Part shown: positions 32,798 to 41,034 of the stretch, in pieces
Layout: each line of letters starts with the position of its first letter
Numbering within the stretch: the stretch's first letter is position 1
Source of the DNA: Acidimicrobiaceae bacterium
Lineage (GTDB): Bacteria; Actinomycetota; Acidimicrobiia; Acidimicrobiales; UBA8592
Assembly (NCBI GenBank): GCA_024641655.1
Contig: JAHECR010000001.1
Location: forward strand, 235,151-299,150
DNA length: 64,000 nt
Reading direction: 5' to 3'
Notes under the pieces: generated by a model
Database searches by the model: none
Seen by the model: only the letters and a program-made list of their open reading frames with translations
Told to the model about the DNA's origin: nothing
Position numbers and translations under genes: made by a program

Positions 32798-33546
32798 GCA
32801 CACCGGACACCGCGTCGGCGCTCGAGGTCGAGGACCTGGTCTTCGCCTACCCCAGCGCGGCGCCCGTCCTGCGTGGCCTCACACTCAGCATCGATCGTGG
32901 TGAGCGCGTCGCGGTGCTTGGCCCGAACGGCTCGGGCAAGACCACTTTCGTGTTGCACCTCAACGGACTCCTGGAGCCGACGGCGGGTCGGGTACGGGTA
33001 TCGGGCCTCGAGGTCGTGCCGGCGAACCACCGCGAGATCCGACGTCGCGTGGGCATGGTCTTCCAGGACCCCGACGACCAGCTGTTCATGCAGACGGTTC
33101 ACGACGATGTGGCGTTCGGCCCCGCGAATCTCGGGGTCCGGGGCGAGGAGCTCGAGACGGCGACGACGAACGCGTTGACGTCGGTCGGTGCGGCCCACCT
33201 GGCGGCGCGCACCTCTCACCATCTCAGCGGTGGAGAGAAACGCCGGGCGGCGCTGGCGACCGTCTTGTCGATGCGCCCGGAACTGCTCGTGCTCGACGAG
33301 CCCACGGGGGGGCTCGATCCCGTCGGTCGCCGGGAGCTGTCGGAGCTGCTCGGCACACTCGACCAGACGCTCCTGGTCGTGACCCATGACCTGCCCTTCG
33401 CGCTCGCGACCTGCGCGAGGTCCGTCGTCATCAGCGACGGACGCGTCGTGGCCGACGGCGCGACGGCAGAGCTCTTGAGCGATGCCGCCACGCTCGGTCA
33501 GTACCAGCTCGAGCTCCCGTTCGGGTTCGATCCTCGGCCGCGCTGA
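32794..33546 (+). CDS. ECF transporter ATPase, CbiO/NikO-like
   Basis: 250-aa ABC ATPase with Walker A 'GPNGSGKTT', Q-loop 'GMVFQDPDDQLFMQTV' (the CbiO/EcfA hallmark), signature 'LSGGEKRRAALA', Walker B 'LLVLDEPTGGLDP' and switch His 'VTHD'. The ATG at 32794 overlaps the CbiQ stop (ATGA). A single ATPase gene suggests a homodimer. Together with the two upstream genes it forms a complete group I ECF importer. Confidence 0.92.
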   Translation: MSTPDTASALEVEDLVFAYPSAAPVLRGLTLSIDRGERVAVLGPNGSGKTTFVLHLNGLLEPTAGRVRVSGLEVVPANHREIRRRVGMVFQDPDDQLFMQTVHDDVAFGPANLGVRGEELETATTNALTSVGAAHLAARTSHHLSGGEKRRAALATVLSMRPELLVLDEPTGGLDPVGRRELSELLGTLDQTLLVVTHDLPFALATCARSVVISDGRVVADGATAELLSDAATLGQYQLELPFGFDPRPR

Positions 33547-33559
33547 GAGCTTCGGACGG

Positions 33560-34420
33560 TCACTCGACGCGATGGGGCGGTGGCAACTTCTCGCCGAGTT
33601 CCAGCCCCGGTGGAAGGGTGCGCGGCGGGCGGCTCGTGCTGTAGAGGATCTCCTGACGCATCGAGGCGACGAGGGTACCGGCGCGGTCGTAGAACTCGCC
33701 CGAGTACAGACCACGCCCCCCAGCGGCCGCGACCGGTCGCAGATCCATGAGCACCCAGTCGTCCATCCGCACCGGCCGGAGAAACCAGAAGGCATGATCG
33801 AGCGACGGTCCTCCGCCGTCCTCGGTTCCCGGCTTCGGTGGCAAGCCGCTGAAGAGGTCCGAGAAGTACACCAGCACGCATGCGTGGAGCAGGGGGTCAT
33901 CGGGCATCGCGCCTGCGGCTCGACCCCACGCCATGTCGGGGATACGGGCCCCGAGGCGGCTCCCGACCTCTTTGACCTCCACCACCGAGATGTGGCGCGA
34001 GAACAGGGTGGCTTCGCGTGTCGGCAGGTCCTCGGGGGCGGCGACCCCGAGGGGCGGGTGCCGCTCCTGCAGCTCGGGCCCCTCCTCGGGGACGTGGAAG
34101 GACACCGCCAGGTTGAAGATGACCTCGCCCCGCTGGCGGACCACCGCCCGACGCGCCGAGAACGACCTGCCGTCGGTGTCCCGCTCGACCTGGATGTCCA
34201 TCTCGTCGAGCGATGACCCTCGGCGCAGGAAGTACGCGTGCAGCGAATGCGGCACCCGATCGGCGGCCACGGTCGAACCAGCGGCACGCAGGGCCAGGGC
34301 GAGAGGCTTGCCGCCGAACATGCCGGTGAACGCACCACTCGGAGGTTCCCCAGGGTGGGTGAAGCGGTCCTGCCCGACTCGGTCGAGACGCAGAAGCTCG
34401 TCGATCTGGGGATGGGTCAC
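33560..34420 (-). CDS. Acyl-CoA thioesterase II (TesB-like)
   Basis: 286-aa double-hotdog thioesterase that releases free acid and CoA from acyl-CoA. Conserved blocks are 'MFGGKPLALALRAAGSTV', 'SLHAYFLRRG', 'GRSFSARRAVVRQRG', 'LDHAFWFLRPVRMDDWVLMD' and 'GLYSGEFYDRAGTLVAS'. The GTG at 34420 fits the TesB N-terminus 'THPQIDELLRL'; an in-frame ATG at 34450 is an alternative. It is convergent with the nickel importer operon. Confidence 0.9.
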   Translation of the reverse strand: MTHPQIDELLRLDRVGQDRFTHPGEPPSGAFTGMFGGKPLALALRAAGSTVAADRVPHSLHAYFLRRGSSLDEMDIQVERDTDGRSFSARRAVVRQRGEVIFNLAVSFHVPEEGPELQERHPPLGVAAPEDLPTREATLFSRHISVVEVKEVGSRLGARIPDMAWGRAAGAMPDDPLLHACVLVYFSDLFSGLPPKPGTEDGGGPSLDHAFWFLRPVRMDDWVLMDLRPVAAAGGRGLYSGEFYDRAGTLVASMRQEILYSTSRPPRTLPPGLELGEKLPPPHRVE

Positions 34421-34467
34421 CGCCGCAGTGTGCCTGAGCCCAGCGGGCATCTACGAACCGGAACCCC

Positions 34468-35583
34468 TCAGTGGTCGTCGTCGTGCTGACGGAGCAGGGC
34501 CCCGCCGAGGTTGCGGATCGGCATCGTCGAGATCTCGAAGGCCGCGCCGACGAGCTGGGCCGGCGTGCGCGCCGCCTCCGCGAGACCGCGACCCAGCGTG
34601 GAGCCTGCTTCTCGGCCCGACGGCCGCCGGATCCATCCCGCGGCCACGAACACGCCCATCGACACGACCGCGACCAGCAGCATTGCCGCGGAGACGACGA
34701 TCCAGCCCCAGTCCTTGTCGGTGGTGGGCAGGTTGGGGAAGTTCATGCCGAAGAACCCGGCCACCAGCGACAGCGGCAGCATGATGGCCGCGTAGATCGT
34801 GAGGACCTTGCTGACCTCTGCGCCGTGGTGCGCGACGGCGCCTCGATAGGCGTCGAGCGTCTCGGCCAGCGCGGCTCGAGCGGCTTCGAGACCCTGGGTG
34901 GCGCGCGATGCGACGTCGAACACGTCGGCGAAACGTCGCCGCCCGCGGTCGGACAGAAGCGTCGACGGCGTGCCGCGGAGCTGATCGAGGACCTCGCGCT
35001 GAGGGTGCATCGACCGTCGGATCATGGCCAGGTCGGAACGCACCGCGGTGACGTCGGCAACCGTCGACGGGGCCGCGTCGAGGGCGTCCATGATCAGCCG
35101 TTCGATGCGGTCGTCGAACTCGTCGAGCACCGAGAACAGCCGACGCGTCAGCACGTCCGCGAGTCGGGCCAACAGCTCGTCGGCGCCCCCGCTCGCCAGC
35201 TCCGGACGGTGCTGGATCTCGCTCCACAGAACGTCGAGGGCCGGCGAACGGTCGCGATGCACCGTCAACAGGCTTCGCTCGCTGAGGAAACAGTCGATCT
35301 CGTAGGTGCGGATCCGATCGTCGGCGAGCCCATGGAGCACGACCAGCAGGGAAGAGCCGAAGTCGTCGACCTTGGGCAGGTCGTCCTCTTCCACTGCGTC
35401 GCGCACCGCCAGGCCGTCGAGCTCCGAGCGCGTGGTGAGCGCCAGGAGCTCGGTGAGATCCCCGACGTCGGCGCGCACGTCGATCCATGTCCAACGGGTG
35501 CCGTCGACAGCGGGACCGAGATCATCTGCGAGGTGTTCGACGGCGGGGCCGTCGGCGGTGGACCGGAGCATGCGAACCTGCAC
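34468..35583 (-). CDS. corA: CorA-family magnesium/cobalt transporter
   Basis: 371-aa CorA channel. The large cytoplasmic N-domain (about 1-270) leads into two C-terminal helices. The selectivity motif is intact as 'GFFGMNFPNLP' (GMN near residue 295). After TM2 an extension of about 45 residues, ending 'LLRQHDDDH', is unusual. Initiation at the ATG at 35583. The gene follows the RimK/RimB pair on the same strand (84 bp). Confidence 0.9.
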   Translation of the reverse strand: MQVRMLRSTADGPAVEHLADDLGPAVDGTRWTWIDVRADVGDLTELLALTTRSELDGLAVRDAVEEDDLPKVDDFGSSLLVVLHGLADDRIRTYEIDCFLSERSLLTVHRDRSPALDVLWSEIQHRPELASGGADELLARLADVLTRRLFSVLDEFDDRIERLIMDALDAAPSTVADVTAVRSDLAMIRRSMHPQREVLDQLRGTPSTLLSDRGRRRFADVFDVASRATQGLEAARAALAETLDAYRGAVAHHGAEVSKVLTIYAAIMLPLSLVAGFFGMNFPNLPTTDKDWGWIVVSAAMLLVAVVSMGVFVAAGWIRRPSGREAGSTLGRGLAEAARTPAQLVGAAFEISTMPIRNLGGALLRQHDDDH

Positions 35584-35667
35584 GACCTCATGGTGCCGCG
35601 GCAGTCGGCTCCTGCGCGGGATGCCTCCGGACCGACCCGGCGACGGAGGTCGAGGACCCGCTCTCCC

Positions 35668-36885
35668 CTAGGGCCCTTCCGCTTCCACGAGCTCCTCGGC
35701 GAGCGCGCCGTCCGGGAGCGGCTGCACCTTGGGGCGAGCGCGGCGACGCCGGCGGGCGGGCACCAGGTCCCGCATCGCCTCGAGGCGACCGAAACACAGC
35801 AGGCGGTCCTCGTCCTCGAGGGCACGGGTACGCCGTGGGTTGGGGATCACCGTGGTGCCACGGGTCAAGGTCAGCACCTGGATGTCACGTTCGAGCAGAC
35901 CGGAGTCGGCGATGGTGACGCCGACGAGGGGGGAACCGACGGGAATGTGGATCTCGGCGACGCCGTAGCCCGTCGACACGCTGAGCCGCTGACGAATGTC
36001 GAGCTCGGGAAAGGCGACCTGGTTCGCGATGTAGTCGACCATTGCGCCGGCGATGTCGAGCCCCGTGGCGGTCTCGATGCCTTCGAGCCCCGGCGACGAG
36101 TTGACCTCCATGACCAACGGCCCGTCGCGGCCCTCGAGCATGTCGACACCGGCAACCCGCAGCCCCATGATCTGCGCAGCCTTCACGGCAGTCGCGGTGT
36201 ACTCGTCGTCGAGCTCGACGGATTCGGTTGTGCCGCCGCGGTGGACATTGGACCGGAACTCGTCACCCTGAGCTCGCCGTCGCATCGCCCCGACCACCCG
36301 ATCGCCGACCACGAGGGCGCGGATGTCGGTCCCTCGGCTCTCCTCGACGAAGCGCTGGATCAACACGTTCTGCCGCGCGCTCTGGAGGGTCTCGATGACC
36401 GCCTCGGCCACCTTGTTGTCGGGAGCCAGGATGACACCGATGCCCTGAGTGCCCTCGAGGAGTTTGATGACCACGGGGGCGCCGCCGACTTGCTCGATGG
36501 CGGCCAGCACGTCGGCGCGGTCCCGGACGAACATCGTGGCCGGGATGCCGATCGAGTGGCGCGAGAGGATCTGCGTCGCCCGCAGCTTGTCTCGCGAGTT
36601 CGCGATCCCTGCCGACGTGTTCGGCGTGTAGACGTCCATCTGCTCGAGCTGTCGCATCACCGCGAGGCCGTAGAACGTGATCGAGGCACCGACGCGCGGC
36701 AGCACGGCGTCATAGTGCGAAAGCTGCCGCCCGCGATACATGAGGTCGGGCTCGTCGCCCGACAGGTCGATGGCGAACCGCAAGGTGTCGAGCACCCGGA
36801 CCTCGTGGTCCCGATCGAGTGCTGCGGCACGCAACCGTTGCGTGCTGTAGCTCCGGGGGGACCGGGAAAGGATCGCCAGCTTCAC
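35668..36885 (-). CDS. rimK: RimK-type ATP-grasp glutamate ligase with C-terminal RCK_C-like domain
   Basis: 405 aa. The N-terminal RimK domain begins 'VKLAILSRSP' and the ATP-grasp domain (about 105-290) has 'PVVIKLLEGTQGIGV', 'VLIQRFVEE', 'GTDIRALVVGDRVVGAM' and 'LVMEVNSSPGLEGIE'. RimK-type ligases add Glu residues to ribosomal protein S6 or make related amide bonds. E. coli RimK is about 300 aa; here residues about 310-385 form an added domain like RCK_C/TrkA_C ('GVAEIHIPVGSPLVGVTIAD'). The GTG start overlaps the stop of the RimB-like gene by 4 nt. Confidence 0.88.
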   Translation of the reverse strand: MKLAILSRSPRSYSTQRLRAAALDRDHEVRVLDTLRFAIDLSGDEPDLMYRGRQLSHYDAVLPRVGASITFYGLAVMRQLEQMDVYTPNTSAGIANSRDKLRATQILSRHSIGIPATMFVRDRADVLAAIEQVGGAPVVIKLLEGTQGIGVILAPDNKVAEAVIETLQSARQNVLIQRFVEESRGTDIRALVVGDRVVGAMRRRAQGDEFRSNVHRGGTTESVELDDEYTATAVKAAQIMGLRVAGVDMLEGRDGPLVMEVNSSPGLEGIETATGLDIAGAMVDYIANQVAFPELDIRQRLSVSTGYGVAEIHIPVGSPLVGVTIADSGLLERDIQVLTLTRGTTVIPNPRRTRALEDEDRLLCFGRLEAMRDLVPARRRRRARPKVQPLPDGALAEELVEAEGP

Positions 36886-37352
36886 CGCTTCGATCGCCTC
36901 GTGGAGCGTTCGATGGACCGTGACTGAGCGTACGACCGACTGGGGTCGACCAGGAACCGTCCCTTCAGGGCGCTGCGACCGAGGAGAATCCTGAACCCCA
37001 TCGCGTCGCGGGACGTGAGCGTCAGCTCGCCCTTCCACCGATACTCGCCGAGCTGCAGGGAGGTCACCACGACCGGCCGGGTTTCGGTGCGGCCGTTCGA
37101 TGAACGCACGCGCCGGAACCCTCGGATCGGGCAGCGCACCCGCACCGCGCCCGATGCCGAACGTTGTCGGGGGTGCAGCTCGAAACAGGCCACCTGGACA
37201 CCCTCCACGTTCTCGATTCGCAGGCCGAAGGCGTGCAGGGCCGAGGTCCGGGCGCCGGTGTCGACCTTGGCCTTGATCGGGAGGTCGCAGAAGTCGGGGA
37301 GCACGAGCCACTCGCGCCACCCCACGACGGCACGGGTCGCAAGGTCGCTCAT
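36882..37352 (-). CDS. RimB-type retropepsin-like protease (COG4067)
   Basis: 156-aa protein of the ATP-dependent zinc protease/RimB family. The pepsin-like catalytic motif is 'KVDTGARTSALHAFGL', with Asp in D-T-G-A, and 'GFRILLGRSALKGRFLVDP' is the conserved C-terminal block. In Pseudomonas RimB trims glutamates added to S6 by RimK. The coupling to rimK by a GTGA overlap supports the same pairing. The start is the ATG at 37352. Confidence 0.85.
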   Translation of the reverse strand: MSDLATRAVVGWREWLVLPDFCDLPIKAKVDTGARTSALHAFGLRIENVEGVQVACFELHPRQRSASGAVRVRCPIRGFRRVRSSNGRTETRPVVVTSLQLGEYRWKGELTLTSRDAMGFRILLGRSALKGRFLVDPSRSYAQSRSIERSTRRSKR

Positions 37353-37420
37353 CGGGGGAGGCGCACCGCGGCGACGAAAGAGAGGGGCACGACGCCGAGA
37401 CTAGCGCCGCGGTTGGGCCG

Positions 37421-38212
37421 TCAGTCGAGCGCCGCGACCCAGCGAAGCACGAGATGCGCGAACTCGCCGGGCCGCTCCTGATGCAGCCAATGCCCTGCCC
37501 CTTCCCAAGCGACGACGTGGCTGGCGGGATGCGTCGACAGGGTGCGTTCGTGCGCGGCGCGCTTCGGGAGGGCGTAGAACGCCAGCACCGGGCAGGGTCG
37601 CTGCTTCAGGTACGCGCTGCTCTGGGGATCGAAACCGATCTGGTCGCCGGCCTCGTAGAGGCCGGCATAGGTCTCGGCCACCACCCGGTGGGGCGTCCCG
37701 AGCACCCGTCGGCCATGCCACGTCACCAAGGCCGCGTCCGTTGCCGGACCGTCCATGTCGCGTTGCGCCTGCGCGGCGAGCGCGAGCCCATCGGCGCCAC
37801 GGAACGCAGCCGCGTTGGCGAGCACTCGATCCTGGATCGACGGGGACACGGCGTAAGCGGGGTCGACCGCCACGACTGCTCGGACGAGGTCGGCGTGCTC
37901 GACCGCGAGCACCGACACGATCACGCCACCGAGTGAGTGCCCGACGGCAACGACCGGACCGACGTCCAGCAGCCGAAGCAGCGCTGCGAGATCGTCGGCG
38001 AACTGCCGAGGGCGGTAGCCGTCTGGGGTCACCGATGATCGCCCGTGGCCGCGCAGGTCGATGGCGAGCACTCGATGCCGGGCGGCGAAGGCGTCGTGCT
38101 GGTGGTTCCAGTCATGGGAGTCACAGGACCAGCCGTGCACGAGGAGCACCGGCGAGCCCTCGCCGGCATCGGTGTAGAACAGCCGGACATCGTCGAGTTC
38201 GGCGACGGGCAT
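37421..38212 (-). CDS. Alpha/beta hydrolase
   Basis: 263-aa hydrolase with the oxyanion motif 'LLVHGWSCDSHDW', 'DLRGHGRSS', the nucleophile elbow 'VGHSLGGV' (Ser near 93) and the catalytic His in 'EGAGHWLHQE'. The ATG at 38212 is preceded by GAGGA. The 59 upstream in-frame codons are not homologous. It is divergent from the mca gene. The substrate is unknown; it resembles haloperoxidase/esterase-like members. Confidence 0.87.
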   Translation of the reverse strand: MPVAELDDVRLFYTDAGEGSPVLLVHGWSCDSHDWNHQHDAFAARHRVLAIDLRGHGRSSVTPDGYRPRQFADDLAALLRLLDVGPVVAVGHSLGGVIVSVLAVEHADLVRAVVAVDPAYAVSPSIQDRVLANAAAFRGADGLALAAQAQRDMDGPATDAALVTWHGRRVLGTPHRVVAETYAGLYEAGDQIGFDPQSSAYLKQRPCPVLAFYALPKRAAHERTLSTHPASHVVAWEGAGHWLHQERPGEFAHLVLRWVAALD

Positions 38213-38318
38213 CGGTCCTCCTCGGTGTGGGTGATCCCAGGGAGGCAAGCGTAGAGGTTCGGCCGCGGATGGCCGACCGCAGGGTCGGTGGAGACCGGAC
38301 CAGGTACCGTGGGACTCG

Positions 38319-39185
38319 ATGAGCAACCTGAGCATCCTGACGGTCCACGCCCACCCTGACGACGAATCGTCCAAAGGCGCAGCGACCATCGCCCGCTATC
38401 GCTCCGAGGGGATCCACACCGTGCTGGTGTGCTGCACCGGCGGTGAGGCCGGCGACATCTTGAACGAGGAGGCCGACAGCCACGAGGCCAGGACCGACCT
38501 CGCCTCAGTGCGCCATCGAGAGCTCGACGAGGCCGTGCGGATCATCGGCTACGAGACCGTGTACCGGCTCGGGTACCGCGACTCGGGCATGCCCGGAAGC
38601 GAACACAATGCGCATCCCGACTGCTTCGCGCAGGCCGATCTCGACGAGGCAACCGGCCGGCTCGTTGCGATCGTTCGGGCGGAGCGCCCGCAGGTGATGG
38701 TCGCCTACGACTACGACCACGGCCGCGGTCACCCGGACCACATCCGTGTCCACGAGATCGGCCACCTCGCCTTCGAGCGCGCCGGCGATCCCGCGTGGTA
38801 TCCGGACGCCGGCGACCCGTGGGAACCGAAGAAGCTGTACTACACCGGAGTCATGTCCCGTCCTCGCGTGGAGAAGATGCACGCCTGGTTCGAGGAGCAG
38901 GGCGAGGAGAGCCCCTATCACCGATGGCTCGAGATGATGGCCGAGCGCGAACCCAAGCCGGTGACGACACAGGTCGCGGTGCACGACTGGATGCACATCA
39001 CCCGCGACGCCCTCGGTGCGCATCGGACGCAGGTGCCCGCCACCGCAACGTGGTTCCGGATCGATGCCGAGACGATGCGCACCCTCTATCCGTGGGAGGA
39101 CTACCACCTCGCCGAGTCGCGCCTCGGCCCTCTGCCCGAGGGCTCATCGACCTTCGAGGACGACCTCTTCGCCGGCCTCCGCTGA
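38319..39185 (+). CDS. mca: Mycothiol S-conjugate amidase
   Basis: 288-aa PIG-L-family zinc amidase. 'VHAHPDDESSKGAAT' (near residues 9-23) and 'DHGRGHPDHIRVHEIG' hold the zinc ligands, and 'CCTGGEAGDILN' is typical of Mca and MshB. Length and the C-terminal 'FRIDAETMRTLYPWEDYHL' fit Mca, which cleaves mycothiol conjugates in detoxification. Its presence implies a mycothiol-making actinobacterium. The start is the ATG at 38319. Confidence 0.88.
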   Translation: MSNLSILTVHAHPDDESSKGAATIARYRSEGIHTVLVCCTGGEAGDILNEEADSHEARTDLASVRHRELDEAVRIIGYETVYRLGYRDSGMPGSEHNAHPDCFAQADLDEATGRLVAIVRAERPQVMVAYDYDHGRGHPDHIRVHEIGHLAFERAGDPAWYPDAGDPWEPKKLYYTGVMSRPRVEKMHAWFEEQGEESPYHRWLEMMAEREPKPVTTQVAVHDWMHITRDALGAHRTQVPATATWFRIDAETMRTLYPWEDYHLAESRLGPLPEGSSTFEDDLFAGLR

Positions 39186-39222
39186 GCCGCGCCTGGCACC
39201 TGGCTGGCACCTGAGTCAGGGG

Positions 39223-39744
39223 TCAGTGCGTGGGTCGGTAGCGCGCCACGGCTGCATCGATCTCGTGCCAGGCCTCGACGCGGTCGGCCCAGCGGCCGAC
39301 GTCGGTGCTCTTCGCGGGTTCGAGGGCCTTGTAGACCTCGAAGAAGTGCCCGATCTCCGACAACAGGTGCATGGGGACGTCGGAGAGGTCCGCGAGGTGT
39401 TCCCATCGGGGGTCTCCTGCGGGCACCGCGAGGATCTTGGCGTCCGGGCCCTTCTCGTCGACCATCCAGAAGACACCGACGGGCCGGCCCTTGATGTGGC
39501 AGCCGGGCACTGTCGGCTCGTCGAGGAGGACGAGCACGTCGAGCGGATCGCCGTCCTCGGCCAGGGTGTGGGGAACGAACCCGTAGTCAGCGGGATACGT
39601 CGTGGCCGTGAACAGATGGCGATCGAGCCAGAGCTCGCCCGTTTCGTGATCCATCTCGTACTTGTTGCGCGATCCCTTCGGGATCTCGACGATCACCTCG
39701 ACCCATTCGGGCCTCGGCGCCGACGGCTCGGCCGATGACACCAT
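39223..39744 (-). CDS. ppa: Inorganic pyrophosphatase (family I)
   Basis: 173-aa soluble pyrophosphatase. 'VIVEIPKGSRNKYEMD', 'YPADYGFVPHTLAEDGDPLD' and 'VDEKGPDAKILAVP' contain the metal-binding acidic residues and the substrate Lys/Arg. Length is typical. It drives biosynthetic reactions by removing PPi. It is convergent with mca (37 bp gap). Confidence 0.95.
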   Translation of the reverse strand: MVSSAEPSAPRPEWVEVIVEIPKGSRNKYEMDHETGELWLDRHLFTATTYPADYGFVPHTLAEDGDPLDVLVLLDEPTVPGCHIKGRPVGVFWMVDEKGPDAKILAVPAGDPRWEHLADLSDVPMHLLSEIGHFFEVYKALEPAKSTDVGRWADRVEAWHEIDAAVARYRPTH

Positions 39745-40041
39745 GCACCTCGATTCCTGCGGCCCCGACGAGGATCGTCAGCGCGAACGGGAGCCTAGGC
39801 GCGCGACCAGACGGGTTCGTAGGCGCGGCGCAGACGCAGCACCGGGCCGGTGCTCGCGCGCTGTCCGAAGACGTTCGGTGGGGTGGCGGGCACATCAGCG
39901 TTGCGTGGGAATGCAAGCGATGGGGGTACTGGTACACAGCCACCCTCGTCTACACAGCCACCCTCGTCGAGGCGTGGTCGACAACGCCCCAAACGTTGCC
40001 GGGCAGGGCACTAGCGTGCCGTGGGCATCGAAGGGAGCTCC
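39745..40041. other. Intergenic region with an 18-bp duplication
   Basis: This 297-bp divergent gap between ppa and the thioredoxin-reductase-like gene has no convincing ORF. TACACAGCCACCCTCGTC occurs twice in tandem at 39933-39950 and 39951-39968. A small dyad CAACG-(7 nt)-CGTTG follows at 39982-39998, about 45 bp before the start of the reductase, and may be a regulatory site. Confidence 0.6.
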
Positions 40042-40971
40042 ATGAACGACACCCACGACCTCGCCATCATCGGTTCCGGGTTGGCTGGGCTCAGCGCTGC
40101 GCTCCAGGGCGCTCGGCTCGGGCTGCGCACCATCGTCATCGGAGAGTTCGTCATGGGCGGCCAGATCGTCAACGCCGACGCGATCGACAACTATCCCGGC
40201 CTGGCGGCGGGAACGCCCGGCATCGATCTGGTGACCGCAGTCCAGGAGCAGGTCCTGGCCCTCGGCGTGGAGTTCGCGTTCGCGACCGTCGAGACGCTGT
40301 CGACCGCGGCTCCGTTCGTGATCGCCGGCGATGGCCAGCACTGGACGGCCCGTTCGGTGGTGATCGCCACAGGCGGCCGGCGGCGCCAGCTCGGCGTCCC
40401 CGGCGAGTCTGCGTTGCGTGATCGAGGCGTGTCGGAGTGCGCCACCTGCGACGGGCCGCTCTATCGCGACCAAGAGGTCGCCGTCGTGGGTGGTGGAGAT
40501 GCAGCGATGGACGAGGCGCTGTACCTCGCCGGTCTCTGTCGGTCGGTGCACCTGCTCACCCGCAACGACGCACTGTCGGGTCTGAAGGTCCTCCGTGATC
40601 GCGTCGCCGCGAGCGACGCCATCCGCGTCGTCACCGGCGTCCGCGTGGTCGAGGTGCTCGGTGACGATCGCGTCACCGGCGTGCGCCTAGCCGAGGGCGA
40701 CGGCGACGACATGCTGGATCTCGACGTCAGCGGGGTCTTCGTGTACATCGGGTCCGACCCCGCCACCGAGCCGTTCGTGACCGCGTTGGCCGCCGACGCT
40801 GCCGGGCACCTCGATGTCGACCTGCGCATGCAGACCTCGGTCCCCGGCATCTTCGCCGCCGGCGCATGTCGGCGGTCCTCGAGTCGCCAGCTCGTCGCCG
40901 CGGCGGGCGATGGCGTGACCGCGGCGATCAACGCGCACGATTGGCTCCGCTCCCTCGGGTCGCAGCTCTGA
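40042..40971 (+). CDS. Thioredoxin-reductase-like FAD/NAD(P)H oxidoreductase
   Basis: 309 aa. The FAD-binding start is 'IIGSGLAGLSAALQGARLG', the redox site 'ECATCDGPLY' keeps the CxxC dithiol, and the NADPH motif is 'VAVVGGGDAAMDEALYL'. In 'IFAAGACRRSSSRQL' the usual FAD-contact Asp of the TrxB 'AGD' motif is Ala. The ATG at 40042 has AAGGGAG upstream. It leads a three-gene unit whose third gene encodes a predicted selenoprotein, so it may be that protein's reductant. Confidence 0.85.
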   Translation: MNDTHDLAIIGSGLAGLSAALQGARLGLRTIVIGEFVMGGQIVNADAIDNYPGLAAGTPGIDLVTAVQEQVLALGVEFAFATVETLSTAAPFVIAGDGQHWTARSVVIATGGRRRQLGVPGESALRDRGVSECATCDGPLYRDQEVAVVGGGDAAMDEALYLAGLCRSVHLLTRNDALSGLKVLRDRVAASDAIRVVTGVRVVEVLGDDRVTGVRLAEGDGDDMLDLDVSGVFVYIGSDPATEPFVTALAADAAGHLDVDLRMQTSVPGIFAAGACRRSSSRQLVAAAGDGVTAAINAHDWLRSLGSQL

Positions 40972-41034
40972 CCGGCGGCGACCCTGCGGGCTACAGTGAC
41001 CGCCAACGGCAGTCCCCGGAAGGCGCTCGCTCTC

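Noticed and set aside
34471..36927. 818-codon plus-strand ORF
   Set aside because: It covers the antisense of corA and rimK, both of which have clear catalytic or selectivity motifs.
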